A stretch of 64,000 nt of DNA from Malus domestica (Eukaryota; Streptophyta; Magnoliopsida; Rosales; Rosaceae). Below, in pieces: positions 21,625-34,298 of this stretch. The notes beneath the pieces were generated by a model that had not been told where the DNA came from, searched no databases, and saw only the letters and a list, made by a program, of their open reading frames with translations. The stretch's first letter is position 1. The number at the start of each line of letters is the position of its first letter. The translations under genes were made by a program, and so were the position numbers. Where the stretch lies: contig NC_091671.1 of assembly GCF_042453785.1 (NCBI RefSeq), positions 36,409,001 through 36,473,000 of the forward strand, given 5' to 3'.

Positions 21625-22172
21625 TTTCACATCTGTTTAGAATTTTGATAACAAAATGTAAATATTGAAACTAAAAACTCTTAATTTACGCTTCCTTCCA
21701 ATTACTTTTACAAACTTTAATCTGTTCATATATAATATTGACATATGAAATTCTACTTCTCTAGAGAAATTAAAACAAAAAACCCAATTAATGGAACATT
21801 TTTTGCGGAAACGAATTCAATTCAATCTAGAAATTAGCAGCTGAAAAGAAAGATTAAGTAATCTTAACAATTCACAAATAAACAACGCAAAAGGGCAAGG
21901 GTTGAATTTTATACTATTAATTTGGAAGTTTTCTTGGTAACCAAACAGAAGGTAAGGAAGTAGATGAAGCAAAATACCTGAAACGCTGTGATTGGTTACT
22001 GGGAAACGGCGGGAACAACTGAGGAACTACCTTTTGACCATGGCTGTCTGTATTGCTGCAACTGCGAGAGTGAAGCTTCTATCCAGGCTTCCCACACTCC
22101 CGTTTAGCACCCCTTTATTTGGGCTTTACTTTGGGCTTTGCCACATTTTTATTGTTGGATTGGGCTTTTTCA
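21625..22172. other. Upstream flank of the intact F-box gene
   Basis: AT-rich 5' flank, collinear with 10030-10400. No gene is supported. Confidence 0.5.
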
Positions 22173-22181
22173 CATGGGGAC

Positions 22182-22379
22182 GGAAGGGGATCATCTCCGG
22201 ATCCCTTCCATCAAATCCATCTAATCACTTAATCCAAGCTCTTAAAATTTGATCAAACGGCTAAAATTATTATAACTTTTAAAGGGACCCCAGTTTGTAG
22301 CCAGTAGATCAAATTTCAAGAGTCTGGATTGATTGATTGAGTGAATTCGGTAAAAGGGATCTGGAGAAGATCCCTTTCC
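22182..22379. mobile_element. Mutator-like MITE, 9-bp target duplication
   Basis: 198 bp with imperfect terminal inverted repeats of about 25 bp (left ggaaggggatcatctccgga; right end, reversed, ggaaagggatcttctccaga). It is flanked by catggggac at 22173-22181 and 22380-22388. A 9-bp duplication is the mark of MULEs. The paralogous flank at about 10370-10410 lacks it. No coding capacity. Confidence 0.85.
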
Positions 22380-22388
22380 CATGGGGAC

Positions 22389-22869
22389 GAGAAAAATGTA
22401 CAAAGACACCAGAAAATTGCGCAAGTGCCCTATAAAAACGTGACAACTTCTGTCATTTTTGTTAGAAAATTTGTCTGACAGATCAGGTGGAATTTTTCCG
22501 AAGGTAACTTCAAGATTTCTTGAAGTTTAGAAGACATTGGGAGTAAGAATTACATTGACGACAACTTAGGAAGCTAGAGCTTCAAAGAATACAAAATGTG
22601 TGCAGGCAACAGCAGCGCCGGCTCTACAAAGTCTGAATCGAATTTTTCTGTTTTCCAATTCATTTGTGAATAAGAAGAAAAGGAATGTATTTTTTTACGA
22701 TGTTTAGTCAACGTAGTTCCCTCAACAACAATTTTCCACTCACCTAGACGTTTGGTCCCACCCCCTCTAACAAAGAACTCACTCTGGGTGCTTGCTGCAC
22801 AGCAGAATCGTTTGAAGAGACTCGCACATTTTGACAAGATTTCTAACAAAAAGTTGACAAAGGGGGTTT
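22389..22869. other. Intergenic between F-box flank and hAT remnant
   Basis: The first 60 bp continue the F-box flank homology (compare 10410-10470). A 91-codon minus-strand frame at 22574-22849 shows no recognisable domain and I do not call it a gene. Confidence 0.4.
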
Positions 22870-23160
22870 GTTCCCAAATATTTATGCAGTTCAGTTGGCC
22901 CGTATCGCTTGACGTCTTCTTGCCTCACATGTTCTATCTAGCTAGCCTCAACAAAATTTGACTTATAAACCGTATAAAAGTTATGCAACAACATAGTGTC
23001 AAGTTCTTTTGCATCCAATTTCAATGGCGCGCTTAAACATTCGGGAATGTCATTCACTATGTGTTCTATGCCGCATTGTTTTGGCCAAGCAGAAACTAGG
23101 CAACATGAAATCGCAATAGCTTGTGAATTCTGATTCCATAATATCAGTAATGTTTTAAAA
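22870..23160 (-). pseudogene. hAT-derived gene fragment
   Basis: Matches about residues 345-470 of the intact hAT-derived protein: ITDIMESEFTSYCDFMLPSF, then, after a frameshift, IEHIVNDIPECLSAPLKLDA, LLHNFYTVYKSNF, and finally YGPTELHKYLG. A stop follows FVEAS. Neither the N-terminal half nor the dimerisation part is attached. Confidence 0.8.
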
Positions 23161-23739
23161 AGTGAAGATGTAGGAGAGGCGTTTTATGGAAAACATAACA
23201 TTGTAAGAAAAAAAATAAAAAAATAAAAAAGCTTATATTTTCTTGCTGGCCAATCATGTTTTTATTAAAGAATAATACAAGGTTATAATACAAGTTTAGG
23301 GAGCAAACAAACATCTAGATACCAATACTCTTATTTTCGTTTAAGGGAAAATTTATTCTACAAAAAAAAACTTTTTTTAAAAAAATTACTAGAAGTTTGC
23401 TTTCTAAATATCGCTTCTCCAAAAAGTATGAAAAATACTTTTATAATTCAAAAGCACTTCGAATTTTATTTGACAAATGATGTAAAAATCGCTTTAAGTT
23501 GCCAGCGTTTACGTTATCCACATACAAATTAAAATCGTGTTTATCTATTCCAAAAGCAGTCTCAAACACTCGTATATTTTCAATGTTTATGCCGTTACTA
23601 TATTGATAATCTTTTATAACCTATTTTGCAATACTGAAAAATATTGACCAATTGCCCACAATGTATATGTACATACATCAGTAAGGCGTACCAACTAATC
23701 ACATCCTTGGGAATAAAACACATTGCCACTTTACTTTCT
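23161..23739. other. AT-rich intergenic stretch
   Basis: No gene, tandem array or inverted repeat that I can support. Poly(A)-rich patches occur at 23208-23230 and 23363-23385. Confidence 0.4.
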
Positions 23740-24305
23740 TCTCATGCTATCCTGCAATCCCCTTAGAGACAACCTTGAAGTGTGACAGCAATGTTCCGAT
23801 GCATTTACTGTCCACTCGAGCTACAAGCCCCTTGCAATCAAGGGCTTCTGCTACTCGTCTTATTCTGACAAGGAACGATGATCATCAAGACTTATATCAA
23901 CACGAAGATCAAGTTCAACAACATTACGCTTGATGGCAGTTCGAATCCAACCATCAATAAGAGACCACTCTTACTACAGCATGAACAATGAAGACGAAAC
24001 TTTTTAACATCATCAGAAGGGAGAGTACGCGATGAACAAACTTTAAAAAAAACAAGAGAGTCGCACTTATATTTCTTTTCCGCAATAAAAGACTTTGATT
24101 TATGTTCGAAGTCCAGATTAGGAACAGAAACCCATTTGTCCTTCCATCTTGTAGACAGAATGCTGGTCCTCGCGGCATACTTCGTTGGAACGAAAGAAAG
24201 AATGTGACAAAGAACTGCATCTGGCAATTCACTGATCCTATCTTCAACTCCTTCTTGAGGCCTTGAGTTCCTTTTTAGTTTCGAGTCTCCCAATTCGAAT
24301 CCATT
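23740..24305 (-). pseudogene. F-box/FBD pseudogene, internally deleted
   Basis: The 5' part keeps an F-box ([40 protein letters not shown]) and the following EKKYKCDS and VKKFRLHCS segments. The original ATG (about 24303) is out of frame with the F-box because of a small deletion. After the VELDL region the sequence passes straight to a decayed FBD tail (23740-23880). The LRR body is therefore deleted. Confidence 0.8.
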
Positions 24306-24389
24306 TTTACTTGTGTGTACATTTTGATGAAAAATGTAAACATTGAAACTAAAAACTCTTTAACTTACGCTCCCCTCTAAAAACTCTTT

Positions 24390-25230
24390 AACCTCGGCAA
24401 ATTTGGATTCATAATCCTGGTTATGCAACAGTGTCAAGTGCTTTTACATCAAATTTCAATGGCCCGCTTAAAAATTCGGAAATGTCATTCACCATGTGTT
24501 CTACACTGCATAGTTTCATCGTGGGGACCCTTGCTTTAGCTAAACAGAAACTAGGCAACATGAACTCGTAATAGCTTCTGAATTTCGATTCCATAATGTC
24601 ATAAATCGCTTTGAACCCCGAATGAGATTTGCGTTCGGAAAATGTAAAGCTAATGCATAACAAATGATAGAGTGCCATACAAGAATTGGGAGAATAAACC
24701 TTTGAACCCAATGAGATTGCAACTTCAGAAAAAAACACTCAAAAACTCCATGAACACAAAACTAAGCTCCAAATCCGCTTCGCATAAAAGATCAGCATCA
24801 TGCTTACCGTTATAATAAACGGTGATTGCAGCATTGTAATTCACACACGATTGTAACATGAGCAAAATAGAACTCCAATGAGTCTTCATATCAGGCTTGA
24901 ACTTATTACATTTCAGACCGCGAGATTCGCATAAAGCAGGAAACTCTTCTTGCCTAGCAGCAGTACGATAAGCGTTATGATCATACTCGAGCATACAAAA
25001 GCGAGAATTCTCTTCTGCAACTTCCAAGCAGAATCAATAAAATGTGCAGTCACACAAACAAAATAAATTTGATCATCGCTACTAGTACAAGAACTACAAG
25101 CACAAGAGAACATACCGGCGAAACCACAAAGTTTGGATATCAACAAGTTCTTTTCGTTGTAAAGTTTCAAACAATCGCCTCTGACGAGGTTTAGGGGAAG
25201 ACTGCAGCACTCAGGCCACACATATGCTTT
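24390..25230 (-). pseudogene. hAT-derived gene pseudogene
   Basis: Pieces follow the order of the intact protein: GDCLKLYNEKNLLISKLCGF, SSDDQIYFVCVTAHFIDSAW, then a deletion, then ESRGLKCNKFKPDMKTHWSS, LELSFVFMEFLSVF, a frameshift at about 24730, FKAIYDIMESKFRSYYEFML, and VEHMVNDISEFLSGPLKFD. It stops before the dimerisation domain. The first catalytic Asp position reads CSSCTS, so the Asp is missing, as in the intact copy. Confidence 0.85.
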
Positions 25231-25857
25231 TGTAAATATTACTCTCTGATAAAAAAAAGTGAATTTTTTTTAACCATGTAACGTAATTAGTCTCGAGGAA
25301 GACAGGGTTGGGATCTTTAAACCGGAAATCTTGCGGCCAAGAAACTTTATAGTGTGCAAGATCAGATTTTACTGCAACAGACATTTTCGAAATCTTTCAG
25401 ATGGTGGTCGTATTCGACCAAAATGGTAGACTTGAATGGCTAGTGACCACAACGTAGAATTCGTCCGGTCCCTAAATACGTGATGCAAAGGTAGGATATG
25501 AAGACATGCACATTCGAATTCAGAGTAGTTTAATCAGGTTATCCGATCAAAATGGCCCAGCGTCTGCACTCCGCTACTACAAAAATAAATTGCAACAGTA
25601 CATTTAATATGCTGAATCAAGTGTAAGTCTGAGAGAAGATAATATACACATCCGAGCCTAAAATTAGCAGCAGTGAAGGAAAACAAGCACCCTCCCTTCC
25701 GTCGGCTTTAAAAATGCAATGCACCCCCACCCCAATCCCGTTAGCTCCCCCAGACCGCAAAGAAAGGTGAGATCTAGCCAACTCAAAAACCTATATTACC
25801 CAAAGGGGCCACATAATCAAACACTCCTGCAGGGTACTTGAGCTTTTAAAAAGGCCT
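25231..25857. other. Intergenic and probable POLD3 3' UTR
   Basis: The right third (from about 25640) is likely 3' UTR of the minus-strand POLD3 gene. Nothing else is recognised. Confidence 0.45.
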
Positions 25858-28800
25858 CTAGGCCTTCTTGAAGAATGAAAGAATATTTCCTTGCTTAGGA
25901 TCCTTGTTTACTCCTTTTTTGTTTCCTGCTTTCCCAGTTGCATTTGTCGGAGTTCCCACTGACTTCTTAGCTGCAGGAAGCCTGGATTCACACATCCAAA
26001 ATTAGAGTTCAGTCATCAGGCACAAGCTAAAACATCAGCAAGAAAGATCGATAAAAAAATTGGCACAAAATACCGTATTCCTGCCCAAGCTAGGCAATCA
26101 AATAAACCACATAAATGATTCAAATGCTTGTACAAGTATACGGGAACAAAAGTGAAGCACTGAAATTAGAAACTAAGATATACAGCATCTGATCTACAGG
26201 TTTTTCTGGTATTTTTATGGTCTACCTGATATTTGACATCCGGAACAGAATTATTCAATATTCTAGCAGTTTAAGCCTGCTACCTGGTTGCAAACTTGCA
26301 ACTTCAAACACAATCACCTGTTTCTAACACGAGCCATTGATATTTGTAACATTTGTTTCAACCCACAAACTACAAAAAGAGTTGGAATTGGCAGAATTTA
26401 CTGAGGTGTGAACAATACAGCATGTTCGTAATCCAACTGATCAAGAATTTGCATGATGTGAAAAAGAATAAAGCCTTAAATCAAACAAGATGAACTGTTT
26501 TTCTTGTGTTACAAGCATCCTTTATCAAGTAGGTTATAATACCCAATTAGATATCCTCTCAGATAGAAACCACCAAAGCAAATAAAAAAAGAAATTAATT
26601 TACCTGTTAACAGCACTGGGAGCTTTATTATCAGATTTCTTGATTATATCACTGTCGTCTTTCTTGATTATATCACTGCCGGCTTTCTTGATTACACCAC
26701 TGTCGGCTTTCTTTGCTTCTGTCTCCTCACCCTCCCAGATTACTTCAGTCACTACAAAAATTTGATTAAAAGAACAAATTAATATACATAGTCAAAGATA
26801 AAATTACTAACAAGTCCAACTTAATTATATTTGGTTGAATAAGGGGAAGGTGTTAAATTTTAAAGCAGAAGCAGAAACAGGAGCGGCCCTGCCAACTTGC
26901 CAAGCAACATCTTGCTAATGGGACGATTTAGAAACTAAAACACGGCGTACCTTCTCTTCCTCGTTCATCAATCACCGTCTTCATAACTTTTCTTCTTTTA
27001 GGTGAACTTGAAGCAGCGTTGGTGGGTTTATCCATTTTGTTCACATTTTGTTCGGGAATAGGCTTCTCTCTAAGGATAATCCCAGCATCTATCACTTTTC
27101 TGACAACTGAAGAATCTTCTCTGGAAGGTTCATCAGATTCCCCATCAACAGATATTTCTTCCTTAACCTTGGGGTTATCTTCTACTTGCTCGTCAAAATT
27201 CAAATTGGTTCTCTCTGGAACCATAACTTTTCTGCTTTCTTGCAGATCTAGACATGATTGCCCTTTTGGATTCTCCAGTGATGCTAAATTAACTGCATCT
27301 TCCTCATCATCTGAGAAATCAAAGACAACCCTCCTTTTCCTAGTGCCTTCGCCATTGGATGATCTCTTAAAATTGACTTGTTGACCATCATCGTCACTGC
27401 TGACACCCGCTACTGCTTCTTGAGCACAAGTTTGAGGCTCTGCACTAGCTCCTGAAACGGGAAAAAGGATATATACAGATATGTGAGCCGGATACATTCT
27501 TGAGCACAAAAACAAAGAACCTATTTGCATTTAAAATGCTTCTCAGAGAATAAATTCCCAACTTATCCATCACTTCAAGAAGGTAGAATTAAATTTTTAT
27601 AAGCTGCTTAAGATAACGATAAATGGAAACCAACCAGTATGATCAGGAATGCAAGTATTATTTTTCTCTGGAGCATCCGACTTCGACTTCACAGATGCCC
27701 GGCCCCAGAAATTTGCCAATGAACCTCCAGAAGCAGAAGAGCTTTTCTCATTCTGGAGTTTCGTTTTGTTCATAGGCACAGGAGGAACTTTTTCTTTGGC
27801 TGCAGGAGGTTTGTTAGCCTGATCAAAAACTCTTGTTCCATTACTTTCAGTTTTGACATCTTTTACCACATTGGTAGCCTGTAAACCAACTTTTGGGCTA
27901 GATTGCTGTCCTTTATTCTGGACATCTCTGACCACATTGGTAGCCTGTAAATTAATTTCTGATTGCCCTATTACTGCTTTAGATTTAAGTTGCGGAGATT
28001 CAGTGCTTAATGGCACTCCATCCACATTACGCTTAACAAAGGAATTGGAAATCCCACCAAACCTGAAGAAGACAACAAAGAAGAGCATTGAAAATCAAGC
28101 GAACGAAGCTAAAATATCACATAAGCAGGTGTATAAGTAGAAATGCTTTTATATAACTAAAAAGTAATAGATCATACGTATGAACGGAACAATGACCACT
28201 GGGACGAATATATTTGACCATGCATGAGCGCGAAAGCAGAAACTCCAAAACATTAAGTAATTAACTCTTGGTATTTGTAAAGTATAAAAGCCAAATACCA
28301 TCTTATAAAATTTTCTGAATTTTGAAATATCTAATGAGCTAAGAATGCAAATTTCATAATCACCCACCAGAAAAAGAAAAAAGAAAAAATCAATTGATTA
28401 AGTGCTTTCTGTTACATAACTTAAATTAGAATTAAAATACACACTTCACAAGTCAATGTTTAACTACCAATGTACTCCTACGATAATTAACAGGAGAAAT
28501 TCTTCATAAACCAAAAATCAACCAAATAAATTTAAGTGGTTACAGTGACAAATCACTTTCATTTACTTTTTTTTTTTTTTTTGTGCTGTATGGAAAAGAT
28601 TCCAATGAATACAAGGCCAACTATTATGTAATCCTTACGGAGCAGAAATCAGCATCTGTTAGATTTACCAGACTTGCAAAGTTGCAATACAGTAGACACA
28701 CTAAACTTCATAAACTCTTGATATTTAGGGACCAATTCTATCTATTTCAAATCTCAAGGACCAAAGTGAGGAGTTATGTAAATCTCAGGGACCATTTTGG

Positions 28801-30269
28801 CTAAAAAGCCTACCTTTTATTTATAGGAGTAGGATAGAAATAAATATACCTGTTATCTCTCAAGCAATTCGCAACCGTAGGAGCCTGCTTAAAGAGCTCC
28901 TCTGCTTGCAAAAATTCAGCATTCCACAGTGCAGCTGGATCCTTTGGGATGCAAGCTTGCACACTATAAACCTCAACTGAGCAGTTGCCATCAAATTCTT
29001 CTTTTGCTTCTGCATATAATTTGACAGACATGAGTTCCATAATATTTCCACTTACCAGATGTATAATGATGAGACTAAATCTGAATGTTTGACAAAAAGA
29101 TGATGAGACGGAGCAAGAAAAAGCATGAACAATTATCTTAGATTTCAACTAGCACACAAAATTTTTTAAAGTAAGATACAGAAACCATTGTTAAATAGCT
29201 CATGAAAGGATGATTAAACTCAAAAGAAATAATAGCATCTATTACATTCCAAATTGTGTCAACCATCACTCAAGTCCATGTATGTACAACATGTCTAATT
29301 CTATGTATGTATGCATGTCCTATTGGGAATCTAACCCTCCAAACTACTGCTCTCACTCTTTTAACATGTTCTATTGCATCTAATATAACCAGGAAGAATG
29401 CCATTGATTTAAAATCATAGTGTTCTTTTTAAAAGGAATATAATTGGATGCTCCCCTACTAGATTTTACTTGAAAATATATCAGCACAAGTAAACATACA
29501 TACTAGTCTACAATTATATGTCACCTGTAAGCTTAGGCCCAGAAACAAGCCTTATATGGTAGCTTGAAGGATCGCTCTTCAACCAGCCAGCCAAAACATA
29601 CACCACTTCGAACCCATTTTCATGCTTTTCAACAAACTCCTGGAGTAACCTATAAAAAACAACTTTTAATCACTTGTAAACAAGAAATGCAACCCACAAG
29701 CTTTGAGACAGTTCCTATACCTCTTTGCAGCGTTTGAAGACACCAAATAATTTCGACTCAGCCACTTGTAGGAAACCTATAACATAATTCAGCACCGAAA
29801 GTAACTAAATTTAGACCATCTTATACGAAGTTAAACGCATCTTAACTCAAATTCCAATCAAGAACTTTCTTTGTCACGAAACACACAAGTAACAGTTCGA
29901 TATCCACGCTAAATTGAAAGTGGTTCCCAAGCTTATTGCATTTTTGAACCTAACCCATTAACAAATCCCTAAAAATTAATTTGTTGAAACAATTAGAAAT
30001 TCACCAAAACCCTAGTAACAGCTAGCTCCAAAATCACAGAACAATACGCAGCAAAAACACTAAATCGAACAAAAATAACAAAAATTAAACTGAAAATTTG
30101 ATGGGTCTTGCCAAAATTACAGAAATAATATAGTAACTGTAAAATTCGAAAAAATAAAACGAAAATCGAGAGATTGAGAGAGAGAGAGAGGGATTGGTAC
30201 CACTTGAAGTTGATCGGAGACAAGGGTTTCGATGTCTTGGATGATTCCTAGGGTTTCGGTTTGGGCCAT
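25858..30269 (-). CDS. POLD3: DNA polymerase delta subunit 3
   Basis: Eight exons on the minus strand: 30269-30201, 29776-29721, 29649-29525, 29009-28850, 28062-27635, 27451-26951, 26751-26604 and 25981-25858; the frame is kept at each junction. The 536-aa product begins MAQTETLGIIQDIETLV. An N-terminal winged-helix-like part (YKWLSRNYLVSSNAAKRLLQ, VVYVLAGWL) binds the B subunit in the family. A long acidic, low-complexity middle follows. There is an NLS (PKRRKV, about 430-435), three KK-ended repeats (SGVIKKAG, SDIIKKDD, SDIIKKSD), and a C-terminal PCNA-binding PIP box QGNILSFF (526-533). It tethers Pol delta to PCNA for lagging-strand synthesis and repair in the nucleus. The donor of exon 5 (gttggt) is the weakest junction. 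Confidence 0.93.
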
Positions 30270-31673
30270 TTTTTGTAAAAGGGTAAATTTTGGGTCGCCG
30301 ATTTTTTCTTAGAATAACAGTAAAAGGCGTGAAAGTGAAAGATTAGATCTTTCAATGAGTTTCCCTCCCAAGCCTCGCTTCTTTTCCCGCCATATTCTCT
30401 GCGTTTTGCCCTTTATTCATTGGTTACAAGTGAAATATATGTAGGGATTCACATCAGCACGTGCCCTGCAAATAGTCACGTGATCATTTGGGAAGAAGGC
30501 TTTTTGTGGTGGTTTGTGATACCATAAGCATTTATCTCATCTACACTTCTTTTGTGTCATCAAAGTTTTCCATACACCCCCTTTCCTTTTTTTATTTTTT
30601 TATTTTTTAAAAAAATTACATCAAATTCATAAAAACAAAGGGATGGACTTGAACTTAGGGTGCAAGAGAGCATGGTCGGCCTCTATTAGTCTACGCTTTA
30701 TTACAGGTAGTCATTCTTTCAGTTTTTTTAGTTTTTTCAATGTTACTTGAATCTTAAGTTATGGTCATGTCTCGCTTTCCAGTATAGTGATCGGTTTCGT
30801 GTTTCCTGTCGGATTACATAAGTTCCAGGCTTAAGTTATCTTCATACCAAACTTAAGCACCTATAACTACTATGGTTTATAGTCAATAGTTCATAACCAA
30901 CTTTTCTCGCCGAGTTTTATAAAGATTTAAGAGGGAATAGGGAGTAAGGGGGACCTTCGGTTCATTAGAAAATTAACCCTCTTCCTTCTCCTGCGAAACC
31001 CTAAGAAAATAACTGGCGTAAAGCACACTACCCTAACAACTTAAGTAAGCTCAAGTCCACCTCATTCTTGTCTTTAATTTTAGAAATATGAAGGGAAGAT
31101 GGTCCGAACGCAAGACTTCTAGCACGCATGTAAATGTCAGTTAAGCACCTAAGCCTCTTGCTCAATTCATGCAAATAAGTAGTCAAAGATATTATTATTT
31201 TTCTGTAGCAATTACACCTTTAATATAATGATGACTAATTTATTTTCTTGATATCGGAAGAGGTCTTAATTTCAAATCATCCTTTCTCATTGTAAGAGTA
31301 TAGAGTTACTATGATAAATGGGGTCAAGGAACAACTCCGAACAACTCATGTTATTGCTGTGTAAGAATGCTCTAATGGTAAATCGTTGAGTTCACATTTA
31401 TGGGCAAGAATCCCTTGTCCCCCAAAAAGGTTTAGAGAATGCATATTATATCTTGAATTATAATATTCTCCTTAAAACAAACTTAAAAAAAAAAAAAACC
31501 ACTAGAATATAAGTTCAAGTAACACTTCTTTTGTTTTTGTCACAAGGAATCGAATAATGAAATTCTAATTCATTACCCCCCCCCCCTTTACAAAGACGGA
31601 TATGGGTCAGCTGACTTCTCAAACTCAGAAATTTCTACGGAAGAACTGGATGCTATTCTTTGAAAATCTAAGA
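30270..31673. other. POLD3 promoter side and intergenic DNA
   Basis: 30270-30480 should hold the POLD3 promoter; no clear TATA box is seen. The remainder is AT-rich with no supported gene. Confidence 0.4.
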
Positions 31674-32127
31674 GCATCTCCAAAGGAGATGCCAAAATGT
31701 ACACATCAGCTATAACAGTAAAAAAAGACCACATTAATATTCTCCAACCGAAGTGCCAAATCCAATGTGGCGATGACATGGATTGGCAACAAAAGAGGTT
31801 GTTGTCAAATTTGACATCAACTTCAAATATTTTTTTTATTAATTATTAAATGTATTTTATTAATTTTAATCAGTTTAATCATTTATTATAATTAATGTTG
31901 AGTTGACTTATGCAATTATCTTACTTTTTTCTTCTTTTTAATCAAGGAAGGTAAACAGATTACTGATTACACTTTAAATGTCCTTTATTAAATTTTAATT
32001 AGTCTAATAATTTATTTTATAAAATAAAAAAAATATTTAATTTGACGTATCGGTTGGAGAAGAAAATTTTAAAAGATGTCAAAATACCACATAAGTTGTC
32101 AAAATTTGACATCTCCTTTGGAGATGG
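31674..32127. mobile_element. hAT-like MITE
   Basis: 454 bp with terminal inverted repeats gcatctccaaaggagatg (left) and ccatctccaaaggagatg (right, reversed). Homology continues inward (gccaaaatgt against gtcaaattttg). It is flanked by tctaaga at 31667-31673 and 32128-32134, a 7-bp duplication close to the 8 bp usual for hAT. It has no transposase and is very AT-rich inside. Confidence 0.8.
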
Positions 32128-32134
32128 TCTAAGA

Positions 32135-33950
32135 TGCCCTTGAAAGTTGTCCTCACTGTTCAACATATTACCTCAAAGGATACTGGGCAAGGTAGCTGCT
32201 AGTCTCATGCCTTTGTATGCTTGCTATAGGCATCTTTCGATCGACATGCTTTATCAAAAGCTGTTGACATCAGTCGACATACTCGTTTGAAAGCTGTTGG
32301 CATATGCCGACAGACATGCAATATAACTTGACAAATGACCTCAAGCTTACCAAGACTTGATGAAATGTCAATTTTCATATTATACGATCCAAAAAATTTT
32401 GTGCGCTACAAACACTATTCTTATTGAAGCCTCCAATAATATTTCTTAGATCCGCCACTATTCTCTCACTACATGGGCTAACAAGGCGGTAGTTTCAGGT
32501 ATTCCCTTGCCTTGCAAAGAAAATGTTTCAGTTAAAAACTTAGTATGGCAATGGATCTATATATTAGGGTAGAACAACCTAGAGCTATCTTGCTCAGTCA
32601 CACAACCATGCCTCGAACGACATAATGAAACTAGTCATAGCTAGTAAACTCACAACTGCATATCAGAGATGAACCTAATTCATGTGAAAGGAGCTGCAAA
32701 TCTAATGTTATGTAATATAATCCGATTCTGAAAAACCCTCGGAAACTTTTGAGCTTCTTTCCATATCTCGGCATTCCAATGTCTAGCTCTAGTACAGAGT
32801 ACCATGTTATCCAAAACCTCACCGTGCTTCAGAAAGTAGTCTTGCCACTTTACAGTTGTGATCCTTTCTTTGTAAGTAAAATGTCTTTAAGTTCAAATCT
32901 TTTAGATGATAAGTTAAATACTAATTTAGAGGTCTTAAGTTCGATTATGGATACAGGCGAATTTGAACCACATTATTACTAGCTCATTGTCACCACCACC
33001 TCTCACACCATTACCATTACATGCCCCACCATCAATGCTGCTACTAACACACTCAAAACCACCGTTATTCCTGCCACCAATGTCCCACTAATACCCTCAT
33101 AATCTCCGGCTTTGTCACCACCGCGGTCACCTCAATAGCCTACACCACCATTGTCATTACCAGCCCCACCACCAATGCTGCCACCAACTCCCTCAAAACC
33201 ACTGCAATTGACGCCATCTCCACCCCACCACTGGTCCACTACCACCACCATTGCCCTCTATGTAACCCGCCATCACACCCAACCACTCCCGCCGCCACCA
33301 TATCACCTTAACAATGAGCCCCGTCACCATCTTCACCACTAGCGTTGCCATTACAACTGCCATGCATACCATTGTCACTGCCACCACTTCCTACCATCAT
33401 TGTGCCCTCCACCATCATAAATGCTAGTCAATACTTTTTTTCACTAAAGTGCTTTATCACTCACATTACTTTATATCAAATACAATAACACTGCTTTATC
33501 ACTCACATTACTTTATATCCCTATTCAAAGTGATACAAAAGACTAGTACGGTGAGTTTGTTTTACGCTCGTCCTCCTGCTCCTCGTCTGGTAAATTTTGA
33601 ATCCGACTGTCTATTTCTTCGATTTTGTTTTGCGAATAGTGAAATTATCACTTGCTTTTGATCGATTTCGTTGTTTTGGGTTCAACGGTTCAAAATCTCT
33701 GAAAATTTTGAATTTTTCGCACAAAGATTGTAATTTTTTGTGGATAATTTTAGTTTTCTTGAATTTTATGGTTTTGTGTTCATATCCTCTCTCGATTTTG
33801 GATGGCTAACTTAGCATTAAAGTTCTATTTGGATGGGTAAGATTGTATGAAAAAGATTAGCTGGTTTGGGTTGAACATAATCTGTGTCTTTGCCTGAAGC
33901 TTACTTCTTTTGATCCAGTTCTACAGTGCAACACCGAAATATATTCCACC
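32135..33950. other. Intergenic with CCACCA-rich low complexity
   Basis: 33000-33420 is a C/A-rich stretch of irregular ccacca, caccat and tcacca words. Short proline- or histidine-rich frames in it are composition effects. 33430-33530 repeats ctttatcactcacattactt twice. No gene is supported. Confidence 0.5.
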
Positions 33951-34298
33951 ATGGGTTCTTCATCAAGCTCCACCCCGACACGTCCAATCAACGATCTGCT
34001 CTCAAATATACACAATCTTATGCCTATGAAGTTGAAGGAAGATTCCAACTTTGATGTCTGGGAATATCAGATGACCGCCATACTCGGAGCTTACGATCTC
34101 ATGGGTTACGTCAATGGCTCGCTCTTACAGTCCGACATGTTTTAGATTGCAGACGAGGCAATATGGCTCAGGGAGGATCAAGCAGTGATGGCGGCGATCA
34201 ATTCTACACTCTCGCCTTGGGCACTCGAGCAGGTCTGCTACTGCACTACATCCCGGCTACTATGGATTGAACTGCATGGTTTGAGTTTTTCAAACTAA
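33951..34298 (+). pseudogene. Ty1/copia Gag-like N-terminal relic
   Basis: From ATG 33951 the frame reads MGSSSSSTPTRPINDLLSNI, then LKEDSNFDVWEYQMTAILGA, then a TAG at 34143, and continues in the same frame with AIWLREDQAVMAAINSTLSP and VCYCTTSRLLW to TAA 34296. This is the N-terminal arrangement of copia Gag polyproteins (xLLxLKLxxxNFxxWxxQ, later TTSRxLW). No CCHC knuckle, protease or integrase follows. It is a truncated Gag relic with one in-frame stop. Confidence 0.65.

Noticed and set aside
33151-33387. Proline/histidine-rich plus-strand frame and Val/Gly-rich minus-strand frame
   Set aside because: Composition effect of the CCACCA-rich tract; no start context or homologue.
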